A DNA stretch of 64,000 nt from Flavobacteriales bacterium (lineage in GTDB: Bacteria > Bacteroidota > Bacteroidia > Flavobacteriales_D > Crocinitomicaceae). The translations under genes and the position numbers were made by a program. The notes beneath the pieces were generated by a model. It was not told where the DNA came from. It ran no database searches and was given only the letters and a program-made list of their open reading frames with translations. This document shows positions 42,373 to 51,502 of this stretch, piece by piece. The stretch covers positions 1 through 64,000 of the forward strand of contig CANMHB010000013.1 in the NCBI GenBank assembly GCA_947497485.1, read 5' to 3'. Each line of letters begins with the position of its first letter. Within the stretch, counting starts at the first letter, position 1.

Positions 42373-44985
42373 CTATTTCTCAACCTTGATAAACTTCTTA
42401 TGAACGCTCGTTCCAAGAATTGTAGAATGGAAATAATAAACTCCAGAGGTTAAATCATTCAGATCGATTTGGAATTCAACAGTATCGTTTACTCCACTTT
42501 TAACAATTCGACCATTTAGATCGGTAATTTGCCAATCACTATTCGGCTCTTCTAAAATAACATTGATTGAATTTATAGTTGGATTTGGGTATACCATTAA
42601 TTTTCGTTCTAGATCCTCCAAATCAGCTGTTGAAATTGAACAAGCACACTTATTCTTAGAAACATTCGTTTGAACAACTTCTGGTGCCGTGTATGTTGCC
42701 TTAACCCAACATTTTTGACCAGTTTGAGTTGCCGTTGCATTTTTAATTCTCATGGTATACCAACCGTCGTAGGTAGCTGTTTTGGTAAATGTTAAATTTC
42801 CTGTTCCTGTTAATGAATCAATCGGATTACAGTCTTTGTCGAGCAAAATAAACTTAATACCATTGGTAGCAACTTCTGGGAAAATATTTATCGAAATGTC
42901 GGATCCGTTTTTAGCAAAGATCTTCCCAACTATTCGGCAATCTAAACTATTATCAGGTAAACGTCCACCTTGTTGAAGAGAGGTAAAGTGTTTATCTCCT
43001 AAATCATCATCCATTTCCCATTCTTGGGTTATCGACTTTGATGGGCGATTGTAATTTTCCACAATTCCCTCTGGTGCCCATACAGAATAGCCTTTTCTGC
43101 CTTGTAAAGCAGTTCCGTTGCAAGGTGGAATTGAAACATCGACTTTACCACCTCCATATACCGTGCGTTGAGCGGTTCCATTCGCACCTGAATAATCAAT
43201 CAAAACAGTTCCATCTGGCCAAGAAGTTTGAACACCGTTGATATTTTGCCATTGGTCGAAATTATCTGTTACCGCAATTAATGCTTTGGATTCACGCTCA
43301 ATAATTAGTGCATCTGGCAATTGAGTTCTTACTAAATAAGCTCCTTCTTTAAAGTGTAAATTTTGGTGACACCAAATTAAATTCTCGATATCACTGCGAA
43401 CGGGTAGAGTAGAGTCAATCTTTGGATCATGCGAAAAGCGATTTCCATTGTATCCAATGTTAAATAAATCCTCAAAGAAAATTTGTGGTGCACCATCAAT
43501 TGCCAATGCGATTGCGTGGGCCGCACTATTTCTCACATCATTCGGTTCAATTTGGGTTCCAAGGGCAGAATTCCAACCAATGTAGTTCCCCTGTGAGTTT
43601 AGTTGTGGACGAAACGTATCGTGATTATTTACAAAAGGAACAGTTCGCTGACGGTTTTGCTGCTGTGCACCAGGAATACTTCCAATGTCATAAAAACCAT
43701 TTCCAGAAACCATTCCTTGAATTGATCCTCGTAATGAAAAATCAAACGTTCCTGAACGATTTTGAACAGCTGCAACCCAAGCGTCCATTTCATTGATTCC
43801 ACCAACCCATTCACCAACAGAAAACATATTATCAGTTCCACTTGCCCAATCGGCTGCATTTTGAACATTCCAAAGAATATCTTCTGCCACGCTAGCAGGA
43901 AAATGTTTAACTGCATCTATGCGTAACCCGTCCCAACCCATTTGTTTTTTGTACCAAATCATCCAATTACGCATTCCGTTTCGCATATAATCTGAAGTCT
44001 GTGTCGGATTGTAAGTTGCATTGCTGCTTAAACCAAAAGCTGAACTTTCATAAGAAATATCTGGACCCCAAAAAGGGCTGTTGATATCATTTGTGCAACA
44101 TGGATTATTGGGATTTGGATAAAAATTTTGCCAGTTTTTTGGAAATCGACCTACTCTTGATAAATAATTTCCCGACGTTTCGTTTTGAGCTGGAGTTTCA
44201 AAACAAGAGTAACGGAAATTTTTATACTTACTTGTTTGTCCATCATCCATTGCAGATGGATCTTGGCCTCCAGCGCTTGTCGAACCACCGGCACCTGTAA
44301 TATGATTTAAAACAACATCTTGTATTACATCGATGCCGTTTGCTTTCATAACGGCCATCATTCTAAGAAGTTCATCTTTGTCACCTAATCTTGTTTTCAC
44401 CGAGCCTTTTTGCCATTTGTCACCTAAGTCATAATGATCGAATGGTGCGTAACCTACGCTATTTGTTCCGGTATTTTTAATTGAAGGAGGAATCCAAACT
44501 GCATCGATTCCCATTTGTTTCATGCGCGGAGCTAGTTCTGTTAAATAATTTGCCCAACCATTCGGATAGTTATTATTCCAATAATCCCACCAAAACCCTT
44601 GCAATACAATTTGCCGATTTGTAGGATTTATATAGCCTGGAGGTGTTGTGGTATCAGTCGATTGAAATAAATATGAACCACTTTGAATGTTAAAAGAAAT
44701 GTCGTAATTACCAGCAGGAACAGGAATGTTAGGCCCATCTTGAGTTCCTGTGCCAGATGGAAAAGAACTTGCTCCCCAATTAATAGCCCATGCCCCGTCC
44801 TGTCGAAACTTAACTTGTTCGTTGGTTGCGAATGAATAATTCAATGAGAAGTTGACATTGTCGGTAGATGACATAACAACATCGGTAGTCCAACTATTGA
44901 ATGTGCCAATAATTCCAATAGATTGCCCATAGGAAAGCAAGCTTATTAAAATAGATCCTGCAAAAAAAGATATATTAAGTTTCAT
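42373..44985 (-). CDS. secreted GH13 alpha-amylase, T9SS cargo
   Basis: An 870-residue enzyme. Signal peptide (MKLNISFFAGSILISLLSYG), a SusE/F-like or CBM N-terminal domain (about 22-112), GH13 catalytic barrel (about 125-560), then beta domains and a Por sorting tail (VYPNPTINSINVIL to HKKFIKVEK). Catalytic residues: nucleophile D357 (GLRIDAVKH), acid/base E392 (SVGEWVGG) and transition-state D456 (VNNHDTF). It should cut starch at the cell surface or outside. Last gene of the six-gene minus-strand maltose operon, six bases after the GH65 gene. Confidence 0.93.
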   Translation of the reverse strand: MKLNISFFAGSILISLLSYGQSIGIIGTFNSWTTDVVMSSTDNVNFSLNYSFATNEQVKFRQDGAWAINWGASSFPSGTGTQDGPNIPVPAGNYDISFNIQSGSYLFQSTDTTTPPGYINPTNRQIVLQGFWWDYWNNNYPNGWANYLTELAPRMKQMGIDAVWIPPSIKNTGTNSVGYAPFDHYDLGDKWQKGSVKTRLGDKDELLRMMAVMKANGIDVIQDVVLNHITGAGGSTSAGGQDPSAMDDGQTSKYKNFRYSCFETPAQNETSGNYLSRVGRFPKNWQNFYPNPNNPCCTNDINSPFWGPDISYESSAFGLSSNATYNPTQTSDYMRNGMRNWMIWYKKQMGWDGLRIDAVKHFPASVAEDILWNVQNAADWASGTDNMFSVGEWVGGINEMDAWVAAVQNRSGTFDFSLRGSIQGMVSGNGFYDIGSIPGAQQQNRQRTVPFVNNHDTFRPQLNSQGNYIGWNSALGTQIEPNDVRNSAAHAIALAIDGAPQIFFEDLFNIGYNGNRFSHDPKIDSTLPVRSDIENLIWCHQNLHFKEGAYLVRTQLPDALIIERESKALIAVTDNFDQWQNINGVQTSWPDGTVLIDYSGANGTAQRTVYGGGKVDVSIPPCNGTALQGRKGYSVWAPEGIVENYNRPSKSITQEWEMDDDLGDKHFTSLQQGGRLPDNSLDCRIVGKIFAKNGSDISINIFPEVATNGIKFILLDKDCNPIDSLTGTGNLTFTKTATYDGWYTMRIKNATATQTGQKCWVKATYTAPEVVQTNVSKNKCACSISTADLEDLERKLMVYPNPTINSINVILEEPNSDWQITDLNGRIVKSGVNDTVEFQIDLNDLTSGVYYFHSTILGTSVHKKFIKVEK

Positions 44986-44991
44986 AGTTTT

Positions 44992-47274
44992 TTAGGTTAG
45001 AATTAAATCAATTTTATTTGATGGTTCAATCTTGCTCAGATTTCCGTTTAATTCAATATTTACAGATTGATCGCCTTTATTTTCGATTAAAATTTGATCT
45101 TTCGATACTGAAATGATTATCGGATTGTTTTTATAGAGTATTTGAAAGCGATAATTTGTCCATGAACTTGGAATCAATGGGTTTACAACTAATACTTCTT
45201 TCTCAATGCGAATTCCAGCAAAACCTTCAACCATACTTAGCCATGTTCCAGCCATACTTGTTATATGAAGACCTTCGTCTGCTTCATGGTTGTAGTCATC
45301 CAAATCGAGTCGAGAGGTTCTTAAATACAATTCATATGCTTTATCCAAACGACCAATTTTAGCAGCTATAATTGCGTGAACACAAGGCGACAAAGATGAT
45401 TCGTGAACTGTTTTTGGTTCATAAAAATCAAAGTTCTCACGAATTGTTTCCAAATCAAAATGATCTTCAAACAAGCACAACCCTTGTAAAACATCGGCTT
45501 GTTTAATGAAAATTGAACGAAGAATTCTATCCCACGACCAATGCTGATTGATTGGTCTTTGATTTTCAGGAATGTCGGTTGCACTTAACTGCTCCTTATC
45601 CATAAAACCATCTTGTTGAAGATAGATTTTAGTGCCTTCTAATTTTGGGAAGTAGACATTCTGAACCAAATGATTCCATTTTTCAATTTCTTGATCGGTC
45701 AATTGCTCACCAGGTTTAGATTTTAAATTCTCATTAACTTCCAAAGCATATTGGATACACCAACGAGCGATGTAATTTGTATACCAATTATTGTTTACGT
45801 TATTTTCATATTCATTAGGACCTGTTACGCCCAACATCACATAGGAATTACGAGCTGTCGACCAATTAAATCGTTGTGCCCAAAACCTTGCAATACCAAA
45901 TAATACTGGACGACCGTATTGCACGAGATATTCATCGTCTCCAGTATGTCGGATGTAATTGTAAATTCCGAAAGCAATAGCGCCATTTCGATGTATTTCT
46001 TCAAAGGTTATTTCCCATTCGTTGTGACATTCTTCACCGTTCATGGTTACCATCGGGTAGAGGGCAGCACCATTCGTGAAACCGAGTTTTTCGGCGTTCT
46101 CAATTGCTTTTTGTAAATGATTATATCGATAAATCAATAGTTGACGGGCAACCTTTGGATCCGTCGTTTTTAAATAGAACGGCAAGCAATATGCTTCTGT
46201 ATCCCAATAAGTTGCGCCACCATATTTTTCTCCGGTAAACCCTTTTGGTCCGATATTTAAGTTGGCATTTTTACCTGTGTAAGTTTGATATAACTGGAAA
46301 ATATTAAATCTTATCCCTTGTTGAGCTGCAGCATCACCTGTTATCTGTATGTCAGCTTTTGACCAAATTTCTCCCCAACTTGAAATGTGATTTTTTAAAA
46401 GATAATCGAAACCATTCATGTAGGCTTGTCGAACATTATTGATGGATCTCGAAATAACTGAATTCTCAGAATGATTAATTGTAGAAACAATTGAAACGTA
46501 TTTTTTAAGCGTATAGCGATTCCCTTGTTCGAGGTAATGATCAAAATTATTTTCTACATAAAAAGCCTTAGATATGTGATTTGGTTCAATATCTAACAAT
46601 TCATCATTCATCCAAAACGAAAAACGCATTGCTGTGGAAACCGTAAAATTGGTTTTTTTAGTTTTGGAACAGATATATCCTTTTTTAACATCAACCTTGT
46701 GACCATCTTCCTCCCAAAAGAACTCATCATAATTTGAGTCGTGATTCATGACATTTCCATCAAGATAGGGTGTAAACTTCACATGGCCATTAAAATTCAA
46801 AGGTGTAACTGAAAAGCGAATTGCAGCTATTTCCTCATCATGCATGGAACAAAAACGCAATGACTCTACTTCGATTTCTTTTCCATTCTTAAATCTAACA
46901 TTCATTTTTCGGGAGAGCGTGCCTGTTTTCATGTCAAGTTCACGGTAAAAGCTTAGGACCTTTTGTTGATTAAGATCCAACTGTTCTCCATCAATTTCAA
47001 TATTGATACCAATCCAATTGCACGAATTTAAGACCTTTGCAAAATATTCTGGATATCCATTTTTCCACCAACCTACGCGTGTCTTGTCCGGATAATAAAC
47101 TCCACCAACATAACTTCCTTGTAATGAGTCACCCGAATATTTTTCTTCAAAATTTGCGCGCTGACCGAATGAGCCGTTTCCAATACTAAAAATACTTTCA
47201 GCCTGCTTCTGCTTAGCTGGGTCAAATCCTTTTTGAATAATTTTCCACTCGTCTATTTCGAATAAATTGTTCAT
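44992..47274 (-). CDS. GH65 maltose phosphorylase
   Basis: A 760-residue GH65 protein of normal length: N-terminal beta-sandwich (about 1-270), (alpha/alpha)6 barrel with ATYWDTEAYCLPFYL (355-368), general acid E488 in TGPNEYENNVNNN, and the phosphate-site region of WDRILRSIFIKQADV. Maltose phosphorylase splits maltose with phosphate to glucose and beta-glucose 1-phosphate. The adjacent beta-phosphoglucomutase gene (three-base gap) makes a beta-G1P product, hence maltose or a related alpha-disaccharide, very likely. No signal peptide: cytoplasmic. Kojibiose or trehalose specificity cannot be excluded by eye. Confidence 0.92.
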   Translation of the reverse strand: MNNLFEIDEWKIIQKGFDPAKQKQAESIFSIGNGSFGQRANFEEKYSGDSLQGSYVGGVYYPDKTRVGWWKNGYPEYFAKVLNSCNWIGINIEIDGEQLDLNQQKVLSFYRELDMKTGTLSRKMNVRFKNGKEIEVESLRFCSMHDEEIAAIRFSVTPLNFNGHVKFTPYLDGNVMNHDSNYDEFFWEEDGHKVDVKKGYICSKTKKTNFTVSTAMRFSFWMNDELLDIEPNHISKAFYVENNFDHYLEQGNRYTLKKYVSIVSTINHSENSVISRSINNVRQAYMNGFDYLLKNHISSWGEIWSKADIQITGDAAAQQGIRFNIFQLYQTYTGKNANLNIGPKGFTGEKYGGATYWDTEAYCLPFYLKTTDPKVARQLLIYRYNHLQKAIENAEKLGFTNGAALYPMVTMNGEECHNEWEITFEEIHRNGAIAFGIYNYIRHTGDDEYLVQYGRPVLFGIARFWAQRFNWSTARNSYVMLGVTGPNEYENNVNNNWYTNYIARWCIQYALEVNENLKSKPGEQLTDQEIEKWNHLVQNVYFPKLEGTKIYLQQDGFMDKEQLSATDIPENQRPINQHWSWDRILRSIFIKQADVLQGLCLFEDHFDLETIRENFDFYEPKTVHESSLSPCVHAIIAAKIGRLDKAYELYLRTSRLDLDDYNHEADEGLHITSMAGTWLSMVEGFAGIRIEKEVLVVNPLIPSSWTNYRFQILYKNNPIIISVSKDQILIENKGDQSVNIELNGNLSKIEPSNKIDLILT

Positions 47275-47277
47275 TTC

Positions 47278-47901
47278 TTAAAGCGTAAATTCTGTTAAAT
47301 CGTTGTAGTATTTGTCTGCAAGGTCTTTGATATTTTTGTTCCCGACTCCAATTGCCATAAAGCCACCACTTTTTGCTGCTTGAATACCACTAGCTGCATC
47401 TTCAAATACGATGCATTCGGATGGGGAAAGATTCAAATATGCAGCTGCTTTCTGAAAAACTTCCGGATTTGGTTTCAAGTTCTCAACCATGTTTCCATCA
47501 ATAATTGCATCAAACAAGTGATCAATTTCAATCAGCTTGAGAATGTGTTTTGCGTTTTTACTCGAGGAGCCAACCGCCAGTCTTTTACCTTCTTCTTTTA
47601 CTTTTGTAAGCAACTCAATTACACCAGTTAGGCAGTCATTCTGGGACAAGTTCTCGATTGAAGCTAAATAAGCTTCATTTTTGAATTCAAGCAAACTCGT
47701 AAATTCCTGATCGCTAACAACCACATTTCCCAAGTTTAAGATATACTTGAGTGAATCTATACGGCTGACGCCTTTTAAATTTTCATTTTCTTCCTCTGTA
47801 AATTCAATATTTAAAAGATTTGCTGTTTTTTGCCAAGCCATAAAGTGGTTTTGCTCGGTTGAAACCAAAACACCATCTAAATCAAAAATCAATCCCTTCA
47901 T
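47278..47901 (-). CDS. pgmB: beta-phosphoglucomutase
   Basis: A 207-residue HAD enzyme beginning MKGLIFDLDGVLVST with nucleophile D7 and acid/base D9. The diagnostic cap motif LKGVSRIDSL and core motif VGSSSKNAK separate beta-PGM from generic sugar phosphatases; FEDAASGIQAAKSGGF carries the metal aspartates. It converts beta-glucose 1-phosphate to glucose 6-phosphate through the 1,6-bisphosphate. ATG 47901 starts exactly like the family and just clears the MFS stop; an ATG at 47919 would overlap the upstream gene by 17 bases. Confidence 0.94.
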   Translation of the reverse strand: MKGLIFDLDGVLVSTEQNHFMAWQKTANLLNIEFTEEENENLKGVSRIDSLKYILNLGNVVVSDQEFTSLLEFKNEAYLASIENLSQNDCLTGVIELLTKVKEEGKRLAVGSSSKNAKHILKLIEIDHLFDAIIDGNMVENLKPNPEVFQKAAAYLNLSPSECIVFEDAASGIQAAKSGGFMAIGVGNKNIKDLADKYYNDLTEFTL

Positions 47902-47902
47902 T

Positions 47903-49219
47903 TCACTCAGATTTTTCATTGATTCGCAAGGTTAAAAATGCGGCTATTATTATCAATATTCCACCGATTGTTACTGCTGCCATTCTTGAGCCATCAAGCC
48001 AATTTTCCATGATTTTTCCAAAAAACAAGGATGCTAATATTTCAGGCAAAACAATGAAAAAGTTGAAAATACCCATGTAAATTCCAATTTTATTTTGCGG
48101 CAAACATCCAGTAAGCATGGCGTATGGCATTGATAAGATACTACTCCATGCAATACCAACTAATCCCATCACGACAAAAAGCATCCAAACGTGATCTTTT
48201 CCACCCACAAAGTTGATAAGGATTAAACCTATTCCACCTGCTATTAGACATATAAAATGTGTCAATTTCATAGAGAATTTTGATGCCAAAAAAGGAAGTA
48301 AAAGTGCAAACAAAAAGGTAATGATGTTCTCGAACGAATATGTAAGTCCGGCAAGATTTTGTCCTTCTGTGTACAAGGCTGTTCCTGGTTCACCACCATA
48401 AATATCAGCAGCGACAGTTGGCGTATAGAAGAACCACATTAGAAACAATCCTGGCCAGGTCAAGAACTGAACAAGCGCTAATTGTTTCATTCGTTTAGGC
48501 ATCTTTCTTAACGATTCAATGATTTCACCAAATCCCGCCCCAAAACCTTTTGATTCTTCTTTCTTTTTTTCCTCAATTTCCAAATTAGTTGGAGGATATT
48601 CCTTGGATGTGAAAACGGTATACAAAACAGCACCTAAAAAAGCAATTGATCCCAAATAGAAACTCCATTTGACATTATCTGCAACCTGACCTGATTGTCC
48701 AACGGAGGATACATTTAACCAATTTGTGAAGATCCAAGGTAGCGCAGAGGCAATGGTAGCGCCAAGTCCGATGAAAAAGCTCTGCATGGCAAAGCCTTTC
48801 GCACGTTGCTTTTCAGAAAGATTATCTGCAACGAAAGCGCGGAATGGTTCCATAGAAATATTTATAGAAGAATCAAGAATCCATAATAGACCTGCCGCCA
48901 TCCAAAGTGAAGAAGAATTTGGCATCAAAATCAAACAAATTGAACTTAATATTGCTCCGATTAAAAAATAAGGTCTCCTGCGCCCAAGTTTTGGATGCCA
49001 AGTTCGATCACTCATGTAGCCAATTATTGGTTGAACGAGCAGACCAGTGAGTGGTGCGGCAAGCCAAAGTGCTGGAATTTCCTCGGGTTTTGCGCCCAAA
49101 TTTTCGTAAATCGAGCTCATATTTGCCATTTGGAGTCCCCAACCAAATTGGATTCCCATAAATCCGAAACTCATATTCCAGATTTGCCAAAAACTTAGTT
49201 CCGGTTTTGTGTTTTGCAT
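47903..49219 (-). CDS. MFS sugar transporter (SLC45/GPH-like, probable maltose permease)
   Basis: A 438-residue permease with twelve membrane helices. The N-terminal LSFWQIWNMSFGFMGIQFGWGLQMANMS, PLTGLLVQPIIGYMSDRTW and GRRRPYFLIGAI motifs are those of the SLC45/sucrose-proton symporter branch. Position between GH13 and beta-PGM/GH65 genes, and the need to bring maltose to the cytoplasmic phosphorylase, make it the probable inner-membrane maltose/maltodextrin symporter. Confidence 0.92.
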   Translation of the reverse strand: MQNTKPELSFWQIWNMSFGFMGIQFGWGLQMANMSSIYENLGAKPEEIPALWLAAPLTGLLVQPIIGYMSDRTWHPKLGRRRPYFLIGAILSSICLILMPNSSSLWMAAGLLWILDSSINISMEPFRAFVADNLSEKQRAKGFAMQSFFIGLGATIASALPWIFTNWLNVSSVGQSGQVADNVKWSFYLGSIAFLGAVLYTVFTSKEYPPTNLEIEEKKKEESKGFGAGFGEIIESLRKMPKRMKQLALVQFLTWPGLFLMWFFYTPTVAADIYGGEPGTALYTEGQNLAGLTYSFENIITFLFALLLPFLASKFSMKLTHFICLIAGGIGLILINFVGGKDHVWMLFVVMGLVGIAWSSILSMPYAMLTGCLPQNKIGIYMGIFNFFIVLPEILASLFFGKIMENWLDGSRMAAVTIGGILIIIAAFLTLRINEKSE

Positions 49220-49231
49220 GGCTATAATGAA

Positions 49232-50554
49232 TTATTTTGTGAATACCCTGAAGCCGTATGGTTCAATTTGTAAATTGACGGACGAGTTCAATTTCCGCTT
49301 CTTTTTTGAAAAAAGATCGATGTATTTCCCTTTGATTTTAGAGGAGTTTATGGCAATAGTTTGAACTTTATCTGAAAAATTCAAAACGCAAAGAACCTGT
49401 TTCCCATCTTTCTCTCTTAAAAACGCAAGCGTTTTATTGGCATCATCTCCAATTAAAAACTCTGGAACTGATTCAGTTGCTCCGGTCCATAATGCAGGAT
49501 GATTTTTATGCAATTTTAATAACTTGGAATAGAACGGAGTTAATTCCATTTTGGACCAATCAATCGTATCCTTTTCAAAAAACTTTAAACGTTTGGATAA
49601 CTCAGCTTCTTGGCCATTGTAAACTAATGGCATTCCGTCAATTAACGCCGCAAATACAGCAAAAGTTTTGTAGGATTTTCCCATCCGTTCCATTTCGGTT
49701 CCATTCCATGAGTTTTCATCATGATTGGATGTGAAATTCATTTTCATGTGTTCCTTTGGATAAGGATCGTTCTTGAAGAAGTTTATCAAATCAGTAACCT
49801 TTTTCTTGTCTTGGGCAACACCATTCATTATGTGATGAAGTTCCCAGCCGTAAGTCATATCAAAGGCTTTTGCCATTGGAACTTCTTCTGCTTCTGCGAG
49901 CATAAAAACTTTTTTCTCCTTATCCAGTTGTGTTCGCGTTTCAATCCAAAAATCGATTGGAACCCAACCTGCAACATCACATCGATAACCATCGATATCC
50001 GTTTCTTTAACCCAAAATTTCATGGCATCGATCATAGCAGCGCGCATCTCCTTGTTATCGTAATTTAGATCGGCTACATCCCACCAGTCTGTTCCAATTG
50101 TTGGCTGTAAGTTTCCAGCTGAATCTAAGGTATACCAATCCTTGTGACCTTGATCGACCCAAACGTTATCTGGTGAAGTGTGATTGGCAACCCAGTCGAT
50201 GATAATTTTCATGTCGTTATCATGCACAATTTTCACCAATTCCTTAAAATCTGAAAGCGTTCCAAATTCCGGATTAACTGCTTTGTAATCCCTAACGGCG
50301 TAATAACTGCCAAGCGTACCTTTTCTGTTTTTCTCACCAATAGGATGAATAGGCATTAACCAAAGTATGTCAACCCCCATTTTTTTTAATCGCGGTATGT
50401 GGCTTGAAAAAGCTTTAAAGGTTCCTTCAGGTGTAAATTGACGAACATTGACTTCGTAAATTGTCGCTTTTTTCGACCATTCGGGAGAAATAGTTTGACT
50501 TGAAACCGAAAGGCTTATCAAGAAGCAGAAAAACCAAATCAACTTTGTTTTCAT
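49232..50554 (-). CDS. exported GH13 alpha-amylase family protein
   Basis: A 440-residue compact GH13 enzyme with signal peptide MKTKLIWFFCFLISLSVSSQ but no T9SS tail, so periplasmic. Catalytic residues: D193 (GYRCDVAGW), E221 (MLAEAEEV) and D279 (TSNHDENSW), with IIIDWVANHTS as conserved region I. Length, without extra domains, suggests a neopullulanase/maltogenic or alpha-amylase activity on oligosaccharides already imported by SusCD. Twelve bases before the MFS gene in the same operon. Confidence 0.92.
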   Translation of the reverse strand: MKTKLIWFFCFLISLSVSSQTISPEWSKKATIYEVNVRQFTPEGTFKAFSSHIPRLKKMGVDILWLMPIHPIGEKNRKGTLGSYYAVRDYKAVNPEFGTLSDFKELVKIVHDNDMKIIIDWVANHTSPDNVWVDQGHKDWYTLDSAGNLQPTIGTDWWDVADLNYDNKEMRAAMIDAMKFWVKETDIDGYRCDVAGWVPIDFWIETRTQLDKEKKVFMLAEAEEVPMAKAFDMTYGWELHHIMNGVAQDKKKVTDLINFFKNDPYPKEHMKMNFTSNHDENSWNGTEMERMGKSYKTFAVFAALIDGMPLVYNGQEAELSKRLKFFEKDTIDWSKMELTPFYSKLLKLHKNHPALWTGATESVPEFLIGDDANKTLAFLREKDGKQVLCVLNFSDKVQTIAINSSKIKGKYIDLFSKKKRKLNSSVNLQIEPYGFRVFTK

Positions 50555-50558
50555 TTTT

Positions 50559-51422
50559 TTAGCATATTTTTTCGTGAAGAACGTAATTCAAATGATATTC
50601 AACTAGAGATTCAACAGGTCGACGAATGATTCTTCCGATGTTAATGTTGAATTCTTTGGCTGCTTCACGCAATTCCGCTTCAAAAATATCCGAAATAGAA
50701 CCGACGAAATTCACCTCAACATCGCGGTAATTTTTAAAACAACAAACATGAATTTCCATGAATTTCTTGAAGCCATCGATCACCATATTTTTAACGAATT
50801 GATTTTCTTTATGCTTGGCAATAAAAGGCATAAATGACGCAATGAAAACATTTGCATTCGGTCGTTTGTATACAAATTCAATCAAATCATTCTTATCATA
50901 TTGATAGGTTTGATTGAAGTCTTTTTCCATTTCTGCTGGCAATCTTTTGTACAAGTAACTTGATAGCAATTGTTTACCAAAAAAACTTCCGCTCCCTTCA
51001 TCACCTAGAATATAACCAAGAGCAGGAACCTCTTCAGATAGATTTGTTCCATCAAAGTAACAAGAATTCGATCCAGTGCCTAAGATACAGGATATCACTG
51101 GTCTGCCAGAATAGGTAGAATATGCACAAGCAAGCAAATCATGGTCAACTACAATTTCTGCATTTTTGAATACACGACTCAGACCAACTTTAACAATATT
51201 ATTTAGTTCAGAGCTTGAACATCCAGCGCCATAGAAATAAATACCTTCCACACGATCGGATAGAGCTGCCAACTCTATATTTTTCTTTAATTCTTCTTCA
51301 ATTAGGTCAGATGAATGAAAATAAGGGTTGAACCCCATTGTCGAATAAAAACTTTGGCTATTTTTGTTTTCAATGAGAACCCAATCACTTTTTGTTGAAC
51401 CACTTTCTACTACAAAATACAT
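50559..51422 (-). CDS. BadF/BadG-type (N-acetylglucosamine kinase-like) sugar kinase
   Basis: A 287-residue ASKHA-fold kinase: phosphate 1 motif VVESGSTKSDWVLIE, central VDHDLLACAYST and phosphate 2 motif ISCILGTGSNSCYF, then GYILGDEGSGSFFGKQLL and the adenosine-motif-like VNFVGSISDIFE. Relatives phosphorylate N-acetylglucosamine or glucose. As first gene of the maltose operon, it could phosphorylate the free glucose released by maltose phosphorylase and the glucosidases. This is inference from context; no other glucokinase is in the window. Confidence 0.85.
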   Translation of the reverse strand: MYFVVESGSTKSDWVLIENKNSQSFYSTMGFNPYFHSSDLIEEELKKNIELAALSDRVEGIYFYGAGCSSSELNNIVKVGLSRVFKNAEIVVDHDLLACAYSTYSGRPVISCILGTGSNSCYFDGTNLSEEVPALGYILGDEGSGSFFGKQLLSSYLYKRLPAEMEKDFNQTYQYDKNDLIEFVYKRPNANVFIASFMPFIAKHKENQFVKNMVIDGFKKFMEIHVCCFKNYRDVEVNFVGSISDIFEAELREAAKEFNINIGRIIRRPVESLVEYHLNYVLHEKIC

Positions 51423-51448
51423 AACTTTAAGGATAAAATTATATCAAT

Positions 51449-51463
51449 GTGTCATTTTTACAC
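51449..51463. promoter_or_regulatory. operator dyad 1 (divergent kinase operon / regulator)
   Basis: GTGTCA-TTT-TTACAC. It begins a few bases downstream of the minus-strand -7 box, so a bound protein would cover the transcription start of the kinase operon; it also lies 39 bases upstream of the regulator's ATG. The same dyad recurs at 56976-56990 and 60509-60523. Confidence 0.6.
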
Positions 51464-51466
51464 TTT

Positions 51467-51498
51467 CAAATATAATCAATTTAGCATAAACATACCAA
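51467..51498 (-). promoter_or_regulatory. promoter of the maltose operon
   Basis: The minus strand has TATATTTG (51474-51467) with TTG (51498-51496) 21 bp upstream, driving the six-gene run from the kinase to the T9SS amylase. Confidence 0.55.
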
Positions 51499-51502
51499 TT
51501 AT

